Origin: Eucalyptus grandis
Lineage: Eukaryota; Streptophyta; Magnoliopsida; Myrtales; Myrtaceae
Assembly (NCBI RefSeq): GCF_016545825.1
Contig: NC_052621.1
Span: forward strand, 5,480,199 to 5,544,198
Reading direction: 5' to 3'
DNA length: 64,000 bases
The notes under the pieces are model-generated. The model saw only the letters and a list, made by a program, of their open reading frames with translations. It searched no databases and had not been told where the DNA came from. Below are positions 49,896-61,160 of this stretch, one piece after another. A program made the translations under genes and the position numbers. Every line of letters begins with the position of its first letter. Position 1 is the first letter of the stretch.

Positions 49896-52800
49896 ATGAA
49901 GTTGCAGAAGCTCCAATTTTGCATCTCCATCATCTTAATCACCTCCTCATCGTTCTGCTTCAGCAGCCATGACCTGCTCGATACCGATAATCTTTACCAT
50001 GCACACGACCCAATGGCCCGCCCCTCCTCAGTTAGGACAGCCAGCAGGGATCGAATCTCCTATAATGACTCTGACTTCTGGAGACAGCTCATACGAAAAC
50101 AGAGTGGAGCTGCCTCTTCGTCAACTTCACTTAAGATGGTGAACGTAAATGACTATGGTGCTAAAGGAGATGGAAGTGATGATACTGAGGTATATAAAAG
50201 CACAAATAACCCCCTCATCTTAATAAAGTCTTACTGAATAAGTAGATTGTTTTTTTTTTTTTCCTTTTCTTTTCCTGTTCTTCATTCTTCAATCTGTCTG
50301 ATTCATGTCAAAGCTCTTCTTGCGGTAGTAACAGCCAAGTGCTTTGGTTATGCATGTAGGCATTCACGAAAGCCTGGGAGGCTGCTTGTTCTGCTCAGAG
50401 AGCTGTTCTAGTAGTCCCTCAGAACAAAACTTATGTTCTTACGCCCATCACATTCTCAGGTCCTTGCGGATCTGACCTCACAGTAGAGGTGAGTTTTATG
50501 CGATGCGCACAACTTGATGTGCCATTGATGGAGGTATAGATTAATGAACGATAAGAAGAGGAAAAAAATCAGGGAGTTGGGTTCACCACAAAATGTATTG
50601 AACTCAATGTCTTCCAGCTGTTATGGTATCAATTGATGGATATACATCCAAGGGATATGCTTATTTCTCGTCTTGAGTGAACTTCTTTTTTTTTTCTCTT
50701 TTTTTCTTTACTTTTCTTTGAAAGGCAAGTATTATAGAGCATATGAAGTATAGTAGTTTAGAGGCATCTTTTGGCATTACAAATAGAGCTAATAATTCAA
50801 AAAGATGGAGGTAAGAAATCTCCACATGGGAGCCAATACAATATTTGACCGGGAATGTTCAATTTTTTGGTAGAGTGAGGCTGTACCTCTTACCTTTTTG
50901 TGCACCTTGGCCAAGGTAATATTGATGTCAGTTGTTTTGTTTTGAAACCATCTATGGTTGCACTCCACCCAAATGCAATATATAATTGCTACACTAAAAA
51001 GAGTGAACACATTTCTTCTTTGTTTCGATTTACATGCTTCAGATCTATGGAACAATCGAGGCTTCTTTAGACCAATCTGCCTACGAAAAGGATCCGACAT
51101 TATGGCTGAAGTTTGAAAACTTGACAAAATTGAGTGTAGCAGGCGGTGGCTACATAAATGGCAGTGGAGAAACATGGTGGCGAAAATCCTGCAAAAGAAA
51201 GCCAAAACTCGTGAGTCATTGTAGCTGCATCCTTTTCACTACGTTTGGATATTGACGTACAATTCACTATGCACTAATACAAGCAATTCCTCTCTTCTTC
51301 CTAGAATGTTATGATTCAGCCTTGCAAGCATGCACCAACAGTAAGTTCTTCGATCTGCCCATGATCAAAGACATATCTCAATCTAAATTCGAATGGAGAA
51401 GAAGTTTCATATCCTATGGATTTCCTAAGAAGAACTACCTTTGCAGGCATTGACATTCCAAGAATGCAAAAATCTGAGGGTAGCTGATTTAACCATTACA
51501 AATGCACAACAAATGCATCTTGTATTCAAGAAATGCGTGAATGTGAGTGCAGTGAATCTGCAGATAACTGCTCCTAAGGAAAGCCCAAATACTGATGGAA
51601 TTCACGTCACGGATACTCAAAATATCACCATCGATCATTGTGCCATTGGGACGGGTATAACAGACGGACACCAATTCGGCATGCACAAATTCTGGCTCTG
51701 GCTCCAATATTTCTCTACCGAAAAAATGCGAACATATCCTCACTTCCACATATCATCATGTCCGGGTAAACTAAACATTATGTGGTAATCATATTCCTAA
51801 TGTTCTTGTTTTCAGGGGATGATTGCATTTCTATAGTAAGTGGGTCGAGTAATGTTCAAGCTACAGATATAGCCTGTGGACCAGGCCATGGCATCAGGTT
51901 TCCTATTACTGTCCTTCCAACTAAAATACGCAAAATATATATTCCACACCTGTTAACTGCTCCTCCTACTATGATGTACTCAAAGCTCATAGCTTATCTA
52001 TTTATATACAGCATTGAAGCTTGGGAGCCCACATGTCAGCTGACTATGTTTCAAATGTCGTAATAAATAATTCAAGACTTTCAGGAACCACGAATGGTGT
52101 GAGAATAAAGACTTGGCAGGTGGGATTAGGGCAATAAATTATCATTTTTACTTTTTCGGCCAGGATATTGACATGCTCGGTCGTGCACTTTTTTCCTTGC
52201 GTGCTTCCACTGGCTGCAGGTTTTGAACTATTAGATGGTTTCATAGAAGATTAAAACACTTCTAGGATATATTTAAATTCTCCTTTTGATTGCAAACCGT
52301 AAGAGGAGAGAGGAGAAAGGGATCACTTGTTTCAAGTCGAGGGCACAACGGAATTGCTCTTTGACTTGGTGTGAGCTAACAAGTTTTTGTTAATAAAAAT
52401 CTTGACTTGCGCTTAGAACAAATATATCAACTTCCTTGGTGGCATGGATGACTTTAACATATCTATCCTGACTTCAAAGGGTTTAGAAAGTTTATGAGGG
52501 GCATAATCTCAATCTTGACCCATCTCCATCCAGGGAGGATCAGGGTATGCGAGTAACATCAGATTTGAGAACCTTGCAATGGACAACGTGACCAATCCCA
52601 TAATCATAGATCAGAACTATTGTGATCAAGAGAAACCGTGTCCTCCGCAGGTAATAGAACGCCTGTGCGCCTATCTTCTTCTATCTCACTCGACTGGTCA
52701 TGATCAGCTGGTACTCACTACCATGATTGACTAATCACTTGATCGCTATCTGGTGGAATGGTAGGCCGCAGCAGTTCAAGTAAGGAACGTGACTTACACG

Positions 52801-52986
52801 AATATCAGAGGAACCAGCGCTTCAGAAGAGGCCATAAAATTCGACTGCAGCAGGAACCATCCATGTGAAGATATTTTCTTGCAGGACATCAACCTCCGAA
52901 GCGAATCTTCAGTTAAGAGCACTGAAGCTTCTTGCTTATATGTTAGACCTACCCAAACTGGAATAGTCTCCCCTCGCTGTGACTAA
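49896..52986 (+). CDS. Polygalacturonase (GH28 pectinase), 9 exons
   Basis: A secreted pectin-degrading enzyme that hydrolyses the polygalacturonan backbone in the cell wall. I read exons 49896-50189, 50360-50488, 51043-51210, 51305-51340, 51447-51654, 51816-51897, 52020-52119, 52534-52650 and 52765-52986, 451 aa. It has a signal peptide (1-24), a poorly conserved leader (25-85) and then the GH28 beta-helix starting at [18 protein letters not shown]. All four family motifs are present: NTDG (257-260), GDDC (279-282), GHGIS (302-306) and RIK (334-336). Exon 4 is only 36 bp. The odd point is exon 7. The obvious acceptor at 52011 puts the exon out of frame, apparently through one lost base. Using AG at 52018-52019, 8 bp downstream, restores the frame at the cost of three residues after GHGIS. 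The gene is thus either functional through that site or a very recent pseudogene. Confidence 0.8.
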
Positions 52987-55000
52987 GGACAAAGGGAAGG
53001 GACTGCTATCTTTTGTCGACCTTTACATAATTTGGCCCTGTGAATGAGTGTTTTATCAATTAGAATGGCAGTGAACTTTACATTAAATAAAAACGTTTTT
53101 CATGCAACCTTTTTGGGAATTTCCTCCAAAATATGAAGCTCTCTTACCCCGAAGAAAGAGGAGCGCTTCCCACATAATTAGAGCACGAATCGATTCTATA
53201 TCCAGAGGTGCAGTTATATTAAGGCCCTCAATAACAAAGGCCTACTACTCTCAGACGATGACACATTAACAGCACCGGCAGGACTTCCTTTAGTTTACAC
53301 AGTTAAGGCATGGTTTTTAATTTCTAGGTTCATTCCATCAAAACACCGAGCCTTTTTGGAGAAAATTGTCATTTTCTAAGGTACATGACAGCTTCAGACA
53401 TGACTTAACACCCTATATGGCAGTGTTTTCTCCAATAACGAGTGCTCGTCGAATTCAGAAGGTAGACATTGGACAAGGCACTTCGTCAAAGCTGCTTGTA
53501 AATAGTTGATACATACTAACCAGACTTGGCTAATAAGTGGGTTGGGTTGAAAATGGATCGACCCAAATAAACTCATTCAATTCGTTTTGACCTAATTTCA
53601 TATAGTATAAATTCAATAACATATACCCGACCCAACCCGACCCATACCCAACTCATACTCGACCAGATCCCTCTTGTTAAAGCACTTCTATATTTAATCA
53701 AATCTATGAAAAATCATGTCCAAATTGAGATGAGTGTCCGGAGTGAGCAAGCATAAAATCGAGTAAGGTGATAAAGAATGAATAGAGAATAGGATTGGGT
53801 CTAAATAAGTTATAAATCCATTTATGACCCACTTGTAATCCATTTATAACTTATTTAACACTCATATTATATTTAAACCTATTTATGATTCATATACTTA
53901 ATATAACTTATGACCTATTTAACATCCATATGGGTAAAGAAATGGATCAACGATCCATTTTGACAGTCTACTAACCTCATATACATGTAATCCATTCTTT
54001 TGAGCGTATCATCGAGCTTCCACTGTGGAGCACACATTCATTTGAACATGAACTTGCTTGGGTCGTCCCCAGTTGATAGCCAGGTCAGATTGTTAGGTTG
54101 CTCACTCTTCCGGAATTCTATTGAGGATTCCAATTCAGGCTTGTCTAATTGGTCTTGGATAGCTTAAATACTCTGATGGTCTCTCTGCCATCTGAGTAAG
54201 AATCAACCCTCGTGAAGTTCTCCCGAGGGTCAATCAGTGCTATTGAACACAGTCGATTCCACATAATTTCCTGGTCCTATTCCACGTGACTTTATGGTAA
54301 TAAGATTTTCCTAGCCTATTACACCTCTACATCTCGACTAATCTCTAGGATTGTCCTATGTCATACCCTTAAATTTTTTTCTACCCTTCACCCGAAGCTA
54401 ATTTGCTAATTCGCATAAACAGCAGAGCTAACAAAACATCCTTTTCATGCAGTTGAAATATAATAGCCAAACACAGTCGAAGTTACTGTAAATACATATC
54501 CGGAGAATTAGCAATCGAAAGCAATGGTTTTCCAAGAGAAACGTAATGAGAAGATGGGTAAGTACAGCAAGATATGTATCCTGTACACAAATATATCAGC
54601 ATTAAGCTGATAAAAGCACCGTTATTCTCAAACAAGGCTGTCACCCGCTAGCACATTGTGGCTGCTTGCCAAATTAATCTGTGGTTTCTCAGCATCCTTG
54701 TTGACAGGAGTCTCTAGCAAACCGCACTAGTCAAAATCAACCGTGAAACAACAGCTTGTTGCATGGCCCGGCGACTCTGCATTGTCAACTGCGATCAAGT
54801 TATCTTGCTCGCCGACGTGAGCTTTGTGCCTTTGGAGCATTAGTGACGAGTCGTGGATATAAGTTTGATTTTTTTTTTTTTCAGTTCTTAGGCCTTTTAA
54901 ATGCCTCTCTATTTCCCTGCTGCTTATATGGAACGAATAATTTCATTTGGGAATTGAGCGTATCATATCGGAAACGAGGAAGGCTCGTCATCTCTCGCTC
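52987..55000. other. Intergenic DNA downstream of the polygalacturonase
   Basis: AT-rich. The part at 53530-53960 carries repeated 'gacccaacccgaccca' and 'tttatgaccca' phrases, similar in style to 33600-33770 and 34430-34580, probably a dispersed repeat. No gene is supported. Confidence 0.4.
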
Positions 55001-56420
55001 CATCGACGGGAAAATATTAGGCGGGGCCCGGCCACGCCAGGCCACCCCTCGCCAAGCCAATCATGAAGCGGCACGTGGCTCTGCTCGTCGGCCGGGCCCC
55101 TACCTTTGTTTTGAGTCGAACTTTTTGCCATCCCCTCTCTCCATCAATGTGCTACGTCCTTCTCTGCGTCCTTGCACGAAGAAGCGCCTCCTCTCTCCTC
55201 TCGAGCTCTCTTTCAACGTTGTCTCTCTCTCTCTCTCCCTCTTCATTGATTGCTACGTCTTCTTCTCCATCAAGCCGCACGAAACCAACACCTCCCCCGC
55301 CCGCTCTCTCTCTCTCTCTCTCTCTCTCTCAATAATGGCAGTTAATGCTTCACCAACCAGATTCCAGCCGCACCATCAACCTCCATTACTTTCACCACCT
55401 ACACGTCTCTCTTGCTTATAACTTTCCTGCTTCACGCCCTCCCTCCCTGGAAAGCCCACACCTCCACCGCAAAGCCCTCTTCCCCCACCCCCACCTCCCA
55501 TCACCGCCTCGCCCTCTCTGAAATCCCACTCCCACCGGTGGAGCCTGGGAAGAGGCATTCAAGGATGGGGATGTCGGCGATAGGGGATGGGGGTCGGCTT
55601 CTAGGGAGCTTGAAGGGATCGAAGGAGGAAGCGGGGAGTCCCCAACGCGTCGCCTCTGCCTTCCCGCCCTCCCTTTTGCATCATTCTCTTAGGCCTCCCA
55701 AGGTCATCCTTCTTAGCGTCCCCTTGTTCGTGTTTTGGTGATGCAGAGGGCGGTTCAATGCGGTCGCCATGGAGACAGAAGGAAATCCAGTGCTGCAGAG
55801 GGCTCGAAGCACATCAAGGGGGCTTGCCTTGCAGAGGAGAAGCGCGAACCTTGGACATTTGCCGGACACTGAAGGGCAAGCGCGTCGCTATTGCAGGGAA
55901 GAAGAAAGCGCCTCGTTAGGCAAATTCAGTTCGTTTATCTGTGATGATTTCGCTGTTACGCAGGAGAAGCAAACATGTCTTTAAAGCTAGGAAATTACCT
56001 TCGGCAGTGCCTGAGTTTTCGTTGGTTTCTATACTTTCGAGGAGCGTCTCCTATTCTGCATAATCATCCAACTTGTTTTTGGTCCATAATGTCCGAAACA
56101 ACACGATTCTTTCAGTATAACGAGTCGTAGTTGGAAAAATAAAAAAAATAAAAAAACTGGAGGCGTGGGATCATTGTGCTAGCCTGCATATAATCGGGAG
56201 AAGCTGCTCTGTAGTCTGCGTGTCTGCTACAAACACGAGGTTACGGGACGCGCTGGTATCGTGCGGTGTAGGCGGGTCGGATGATTATCTTGGTCCGGCA
56301 GCATGTTCCTGCTTTCGAACTGCATTTATCTCTACACCAAACTGTTCTCTTTTAGGTTATTTCTGTCGTTTCTGCAATCTCGGTTTCACTTGCAAGCCAG
56401 CGTCTTTGACGGGACCCTGA
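55001..56420 (+). other. Possible decayed gene start after a (CT)n leader
   Basis: A (CT)n tract (about 55302-55330) leads into AATAATGGC at 55335, a good plant start context. The frame codes a Pro/His-rich start but stops after 28 codons at 55421. Past the stop the same frame is open and Pro/Ser-rich to about 55580, and another frame (55412-55741) is also open. I recognise no family. It may be a broken gene or a transcribed leader. The rest (55742-56420) shows nothing clear. Confidence 0.25.
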
Positions 56421-56523
56421 AAGCCTCCTCCCACCCATACCATTCAGTCTACCGCCACCACCTACTCCGCCGTCAGTGGTAGTGGTGGTGGTGGTGGTGG
56501 GGGCCGGGGGTGGGAGGAGGCCT
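56421..56523. other. GC-rich hairpin with GGT repeats
   Basis: The left arm aagcctcctcccaccc (56421-56436) pairs with gggtgggaggaggcct (56508-56523), 15 of 16 bases. The inner part also pairs (accgccaccacctac against gtagtggtggtggtggt). It forms a hairpin of about 103 nt in otherwise ordinary DNA. Confidence 0.6.
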
Positions 56524-56715
56524 CCAGAACTGGTGCATTATACAAATTTGAATTTTCTTAATTGTCGAATTTTTGTAGTTTTATATTATGTTACGTATCT
56601 AAATTTTGACCGGTGTCTTATTTGATGAATTATATGAACAACACCATAATGCATTTCTGATATGGATACATCTACAAGGCTGATTCCCTCGATGTCAATG
56701 TCAAACCTGCAAACG

Positions 56716-56758
<43 letters not shown>

Positions 56759-57404
56759 CCACGAGGAGATAAGCAAGGTTTTAATTGATCAACAGATGCG
56801 GATGAAATGACGCATTTTAATCATCAGCTCTTTCCATTATATCGTAGAAAGTCGCGTTTGATCAATGTGGGTTGTATTGGAACTAATTCGAAGTGCAAAT
56901 CTCGACTAAACGAAAAAAAAAAGAAAAAGAACATACAATTTTAGGCGATCATTCAGGGACCTAAATATGCCATCACGAAGCCCTTATGCACATGACTCGG
57001 AGGCGAAGAAACGAGTGCTTCATGTAGTCTCGCGCAAAGAGAGCGTTCGTCGAGAAAAGGAATGCTCGGAAATACCATGCGAGCTCGAACAATGTGTGAT
57101 GAGTAATGCATTTTATATGCAAACTGACGACAGCATTGGAATGGGAGTGTGCCTGTCAGTCCCGCTGAACACAGCGCCATCGGCAGAGCTGACAGAATCG
57201 ATGGAGAGAGCCTACCACTATCGCATAAGAAATGAGAAACGGCTGCACATGCAATGATGCTTATTCTTTAGATCGTCGTCTTCGTCTCTCTATTAAATGG
57301 CGACCCTTTCCGTCCATCTCCCTATCGACCCTCCAGCCAAAACCACCTCCATCTGCTCTCCACCGTGTGCCCAAGCAGTTAACAGTTACAGGGCTTCAAA
57401 CGAG
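56524..57404. other. Intergenic DNA with (CT)n
   Basis: It contains a (CT)n tract at about 56722-56754. A 96-codon plus frame at 56967-57257 has no recognised motif. No gene is supported. Confidence 0.35.
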
Positions 57405-57830
57405 AATGGTGCCTTGGATCTTCGGGAATTTTTCTTCTTTCCTTTTCTCCTTCGTTTTTTGAATTGTCAGATTGCACCGTATCCAATGACGTCAATGAGT
57501 GTTTCTACGCGGGGGCTGCTTGTTCGGCGACACGACATCGAAAGGTTCATCTTTTATACGTAGTAGGAAGAAATAGGGTGCTTTCCATGGAGAGAGAGAG
57601 GGAGGCTGAGACTTTTGCTTTTGTCTGCTTCTTTTTCTCCATTTTCTCTGTTGCAGGTGCTGGTGAGGGGTGCAGCGGAGGAGAAGGGAGGGTTTGAGGG
57701 TATCAAGAGGTTGAAGAAATAGAGATGGAAGCTGAAAGAGTTTCCGTTGGGCCCTGATCCTCTGCATCAGCATGGGAACCCTTCCTCCCAAGAAGCCTCG
57801 CGCTCCATAGCCAAATGCACCCATGCAAAC
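57405..57830 (+). pseudogene. Degenerate CLE-type peptide locus
   Basis: Near 57744-57774 one frame reads FPLGPDPLHQHGNP. This is close to the CLE peptide core (R-V-P-x-G-P-D-P-L-H-x-H) and to the intact gene 2.3 kb downstream. In this frame the expected Arg-Val is lost and a stop lies about 10 codons upstream (57719). In the neighbouring frame the text reads EAERVSVGP then stop, as if one T had been added in 'gagtttcc'. Possible exon borders parallel the intact gene: acceptor 'gaattgtcag' before 57471, donor after '..cgaaag' near 57542, acceptor 'gttgcag' before 57656. A hydrophobic short frame begins at 57405. I read it as a relic of a tandem CLE copy. Confidence 0.45.
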
Positions 57831-59656
57831 CCTAGCTCTACATCTACGTGCCTCTCTGTGTTTGCTCTTTCTCTTTTGATGAGTCGAAAACGAAATCGTC
57901 TGTACATCACGTGAGTATTGCTCTCTAGGGTATGATGTTGATGTGGTGTTCCGTAAAATAAACCTTGAAGACTAATTCTCCCATGACCATAGATCATGCT
58001 GTAAAATTAGTCCGAGATGTAACAATTAGATGCTTTAAACAGGATGAAGTTGAATGGGAACAGTGAGATTAAACTATGTTTTGGTATGTAAAAACTCTTG
58101 CCAACATATGCCCGTATATAGTGAAAAAAAAGGGAGAAAAGATTTGGTTCTACCTCTGATCTAATAATACATACCCAAATGCTATTGCAACTGGAGCCCT
58201 TCCAGCAATATGATAACAAGACTATGTTCACTAGCTTTCATTTTTATAGAATTGATGTGTCATGTACTATGGTAAATTCCTGTGAACCGTTCAACATGAT
58301 TACCATTTACAATTCAATGGTACGATTATTCAAATTAATCTTAACCTAATTTGGGTTTTTTTTAACATAATTGGGGTTGATCAGCAATATAGCCCAGTCT
58401 AGTTTAGTTTAGCACTTGAACATGAAAAACGAAAGAATAAGGCGAGTGTGCAAAGATGCACCAACGAAAGATAATCGGAAGCTCTCAATTAGAGTGCACA
58501 AGTAAAATAAAACGGGAGTAAAAAAGAATAAAAAAAGGAGCTCCTTATCATGAAAAGAAGGAGCTTATCACAAAGTCAGACCGGAAAATCGCCCTTTTTC
58601 TGCAGCAGCATCTTCTCCAGCCAACCATATGAGCACATACAGAAGAAGATCCCATCACTCAATCACGCTCCCAAGTGTCCTGTGAATAGCCATTTATTAC
58701 ATTACAATCCTCCAACTGTCTTGAGCCCTCCACCTATATACTCAAAAACTTACCTCCCGCTGCAAGAAAAAAAATTATTCAGTTTTTCGATTACATGGCG
58801 GGTCTCTTCATATCATCGACTCATGTAAAGTTATGCGAACAATATAATTGATCGCTCATGTCGTGTTGGTATGTAAAATACTTTTTCTGCTATAAGATCT
58901 ATCTTGATATACTCTAATTCTAATAAAGTAGATCAACCATGTGTTCAAAATTAGCCAAATTTTGAGACACTGTAAAAAACTAAGTTTTTTTTTTTTTTTT
59001 TTGTAATATCAACTGCAATGATTCCCTAAAAAAGGAATCCAGAAGAAACCTTTCTTGTCAAGTGCCTGAAAAGGGTTGCTTGCTCTGCCGAAGATCCTTT
59101 TACAATCAATGAGATCAAAGACCATCAGCCGCAGCCGCAGCAGCAGTGGCGTCAGCTTCTTCCCACTGTCAAAACAAGAAGAAAAAATATGACAATCAAA
59201 TGGCAACCGCCACAAAGACGTCACAGCAAAAGACACAACCCTCCAAAAATAGGATCGAATCACCGGTTGACCGTAGAGCGCAAAGTCATAGGATCGTACG
59301 GTCTGTATTTGACAACGAGCCGCGATCACATTCCATCCATCCCCCTCCCCCTCCCGCCTCCCGCCACCGCCGACGTCATCGCAGCATTTATTCCCAGGTG
59401 GGTCTGACAGCTTTGCCGGGCTTGTACTTCAATGAGACCCCCTGAGGAGTGACGTGGCCGTGACGTGAAGGGCCAGTACTCGAAAACGGCGCCGTCGACA
59501 CAGTGGCCACATCACAGCACAGTGCACGTCAACACACTCCAATCTTCAGTCTCTCTCTCTCTCTCTCCATATCTATTGAGTTAAGCCAGTCTCAAATCAT
59601 ATCTCCAGAAATGGCTGCATGAGCAATCATTTGAGAGCATCTGGGGGCAAAGTTTT
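57831..59656. other. Promoter side of the CLE gene, no other gene
   Basis: AT-rich to about 59000, with poly-T near 58986. The part at 59100-59560 is more GC-rich and contains 'acgtcac' and 'gacgtgg' boxes and a short (CT)n at 59550-59567. Frames on both strands here lack motifs. It is likely regulatory DNA for the downstream gene. Confidence 0.4.
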
Positions 59657-59669
59657 GCCGTGACTGCTC

Positions 59670-59679
59670 TATATATTTT
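59670..59679 (+). promoter_or_regulatory. TATA box of the CLE gene
   Basis: TATATATTTT. Transcription should start near 59700. This places an in-frame upstream ATG (59688) outside the transcript and supports the start at 59757. Confidence 0.6.
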
Positions 59680-59756
59680 GCAGAAGCATGTCTCCACCAT
59701 ACCACAAAGCGCTCACCTCCGGATACGTCTGTGAAAGGCTTTCTGTTCAGGCGATC

Positions 59757-60188
59757 ATGGCTTCCGGTTCTAAGCTTGGCCAAGTTGCTGTTGTAGTCAC
59801 CCTCTGCGTGCTCCTTCTAATAGCAGCAGCATCTGGTTAGTTAACAGTACTCTCTGTACGCGTGTTTTTGTGGGAACCAATTTTTCATCGTTAGCGTTCA
59901 TGCAGGTTGCGAAACGGGACATCATGGGTGCGTAAGTGCAAAGGCTGGGAGTTTCCTGAAGAAGGACAGCAGAAAGGTGAGAGCTTTCACGAGTTCAGTG
60001 CTGTTACTGTTGAATGAACAAGTCGGTAAAAATGCAGAGTGTAATGTGTTGGACTCTTACAGATACTGCGGACTTTTAAGAGGGATGGAGGAACCATGAT
60101 CGCCAATGAAGAGTTGAGGGGGGTCCCTTCGGGCCCTGATCCACTGCACCACCACAAGGGCAGTCCTCAAAGGCCCCAGACTCCATGA
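59757..60188 (+). CDS. CLV3: CLE-family signalling peptide precursor, CLAVATA3-like
   Basis: Encodes a 91-aa precursor of a secreted 12-13-residue CLE peptide. Three exons: 59757-59835, 59906-59976 and 60063-60188, with GT-AG borders and matching phases. Residues 1-27 form a signal peptide (hydrophobic VAVVVTLCVLLLIAAAS). A variable middle follows, then EEL and the CLE core RGVPSGPDPLHH at 69-80, followed by a third His and a Pro-rich tail (SPQRPQTP). The core differs from the known CLV3 core at one position (Gly for Thr at position 2). The three-exon layout, EEL lead-in, HHH and Pro-rich tail also fit CLV3. In Arabidopsis CLV3 limits stem-cell number in the shoot apex through CLV1/CLV2 receptors and WUS. 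That role is inferred here. CLE40 or another CLE is the main alternative. The start is chosen by TATA position. Confidence 0.8.
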
Positions 60189-61160
60189 AAAAAACCCTTA
60201 GCTAGCTCCTTGTAGCAGCAGCACTTTCCTCGACTAGCGTACTTTTTGGGGGTACTGATGTATCTGTTAGCTAGTACTTAGATATAGCCGTAGCCTCAAA
60301 TAGCTAAAAGAGATAATGTAGGTAAGGTAACTTTTCCGTTTGGACGAGAAGATGAAGAAGAAGTAGCGTGGTATGGGTTGTCTGTGGTTCCTTTGTTTTA
60401 CCTTGTTCGAGAAAGCATGAACATGTGCTAATGTTAGTTCAGAATTTTGTTGAATTGTTGGCAGACGAGTACGTGGTCTATATTTCGGAGTTTAACCCTT
60501 TTAGTGTGATCAGGGAAAAGGCTGACGTTACTGTGTGAGAACTGCAATAACTAACCTTGAGCTGGTACAGAGAGAAGATAAGGAGAGAGATGTGACATTA
60601 ATGGTGATGTAGATAGTGATAGGCTGTACGACCGAGTGAAAGCACTCATTTCAAACAGAGGATCGACAGATAATTTTTCCAAGTAAAAATTGACCTTTAC
60701 TTTTGGTTTACTTTTTGATTAAAAAAAAAAAAGGCTAATTGGTACTTGTTTCTGATTGAAAATCTCGACTTGATGAGTGAAACTCGAGTGCAAACTGAGA
60801 CTTGTCCTCCAAGCTAGGATTCATTTATGAAGTTCCAACAAATATGCCACCGTCCTTTTAGGGTACAAAGCTTAAGTAGCCAATGTTATCAAATGAAGAA
60901 ACTGTAAAGGACAGTTATTTACTTGTCCCTCGCAGGTACATATAGATGTTTTCACATATCCATTACTTAAATTCTAGTTTTTTTTTTTTTGGAGCAAATA
61001 CTTAAAAAGGAAATTGAGGGGGAGAACACAACTCTATTGATTTGGATAATTTCGAGACTTTGTATGACTATTGAAGATATAAATATGGTCTGCAACAGAG
61101 CATAAAGAATAATGATCAATCGTTCTCATATAATTCATTTGCGATGATTGGAAGTGCATA
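60189..61160. other. Intergenic DNA between the convergent CLE and PPR genes
   Basis: It contains the 3' flanks of both genes. AT-rich, poly-A near 60720 and poly-T near 60978. No gene is seen. Confidence 0.5.

Noticed and set aside
57492..57824. 110-codon minus frame over the CLE relic
   Set aside because: No motif, and it lies opposite a CLE-like core with splice-like borders on the plus strand.
59688..59756. Upstream in-frame ATG extending the CLE precursor by 23 codons
   Set aside because: It lies only about 10 bp after the TATA box, before the likely transcript start. It would also put a polar stretch in front of the signal peptide.
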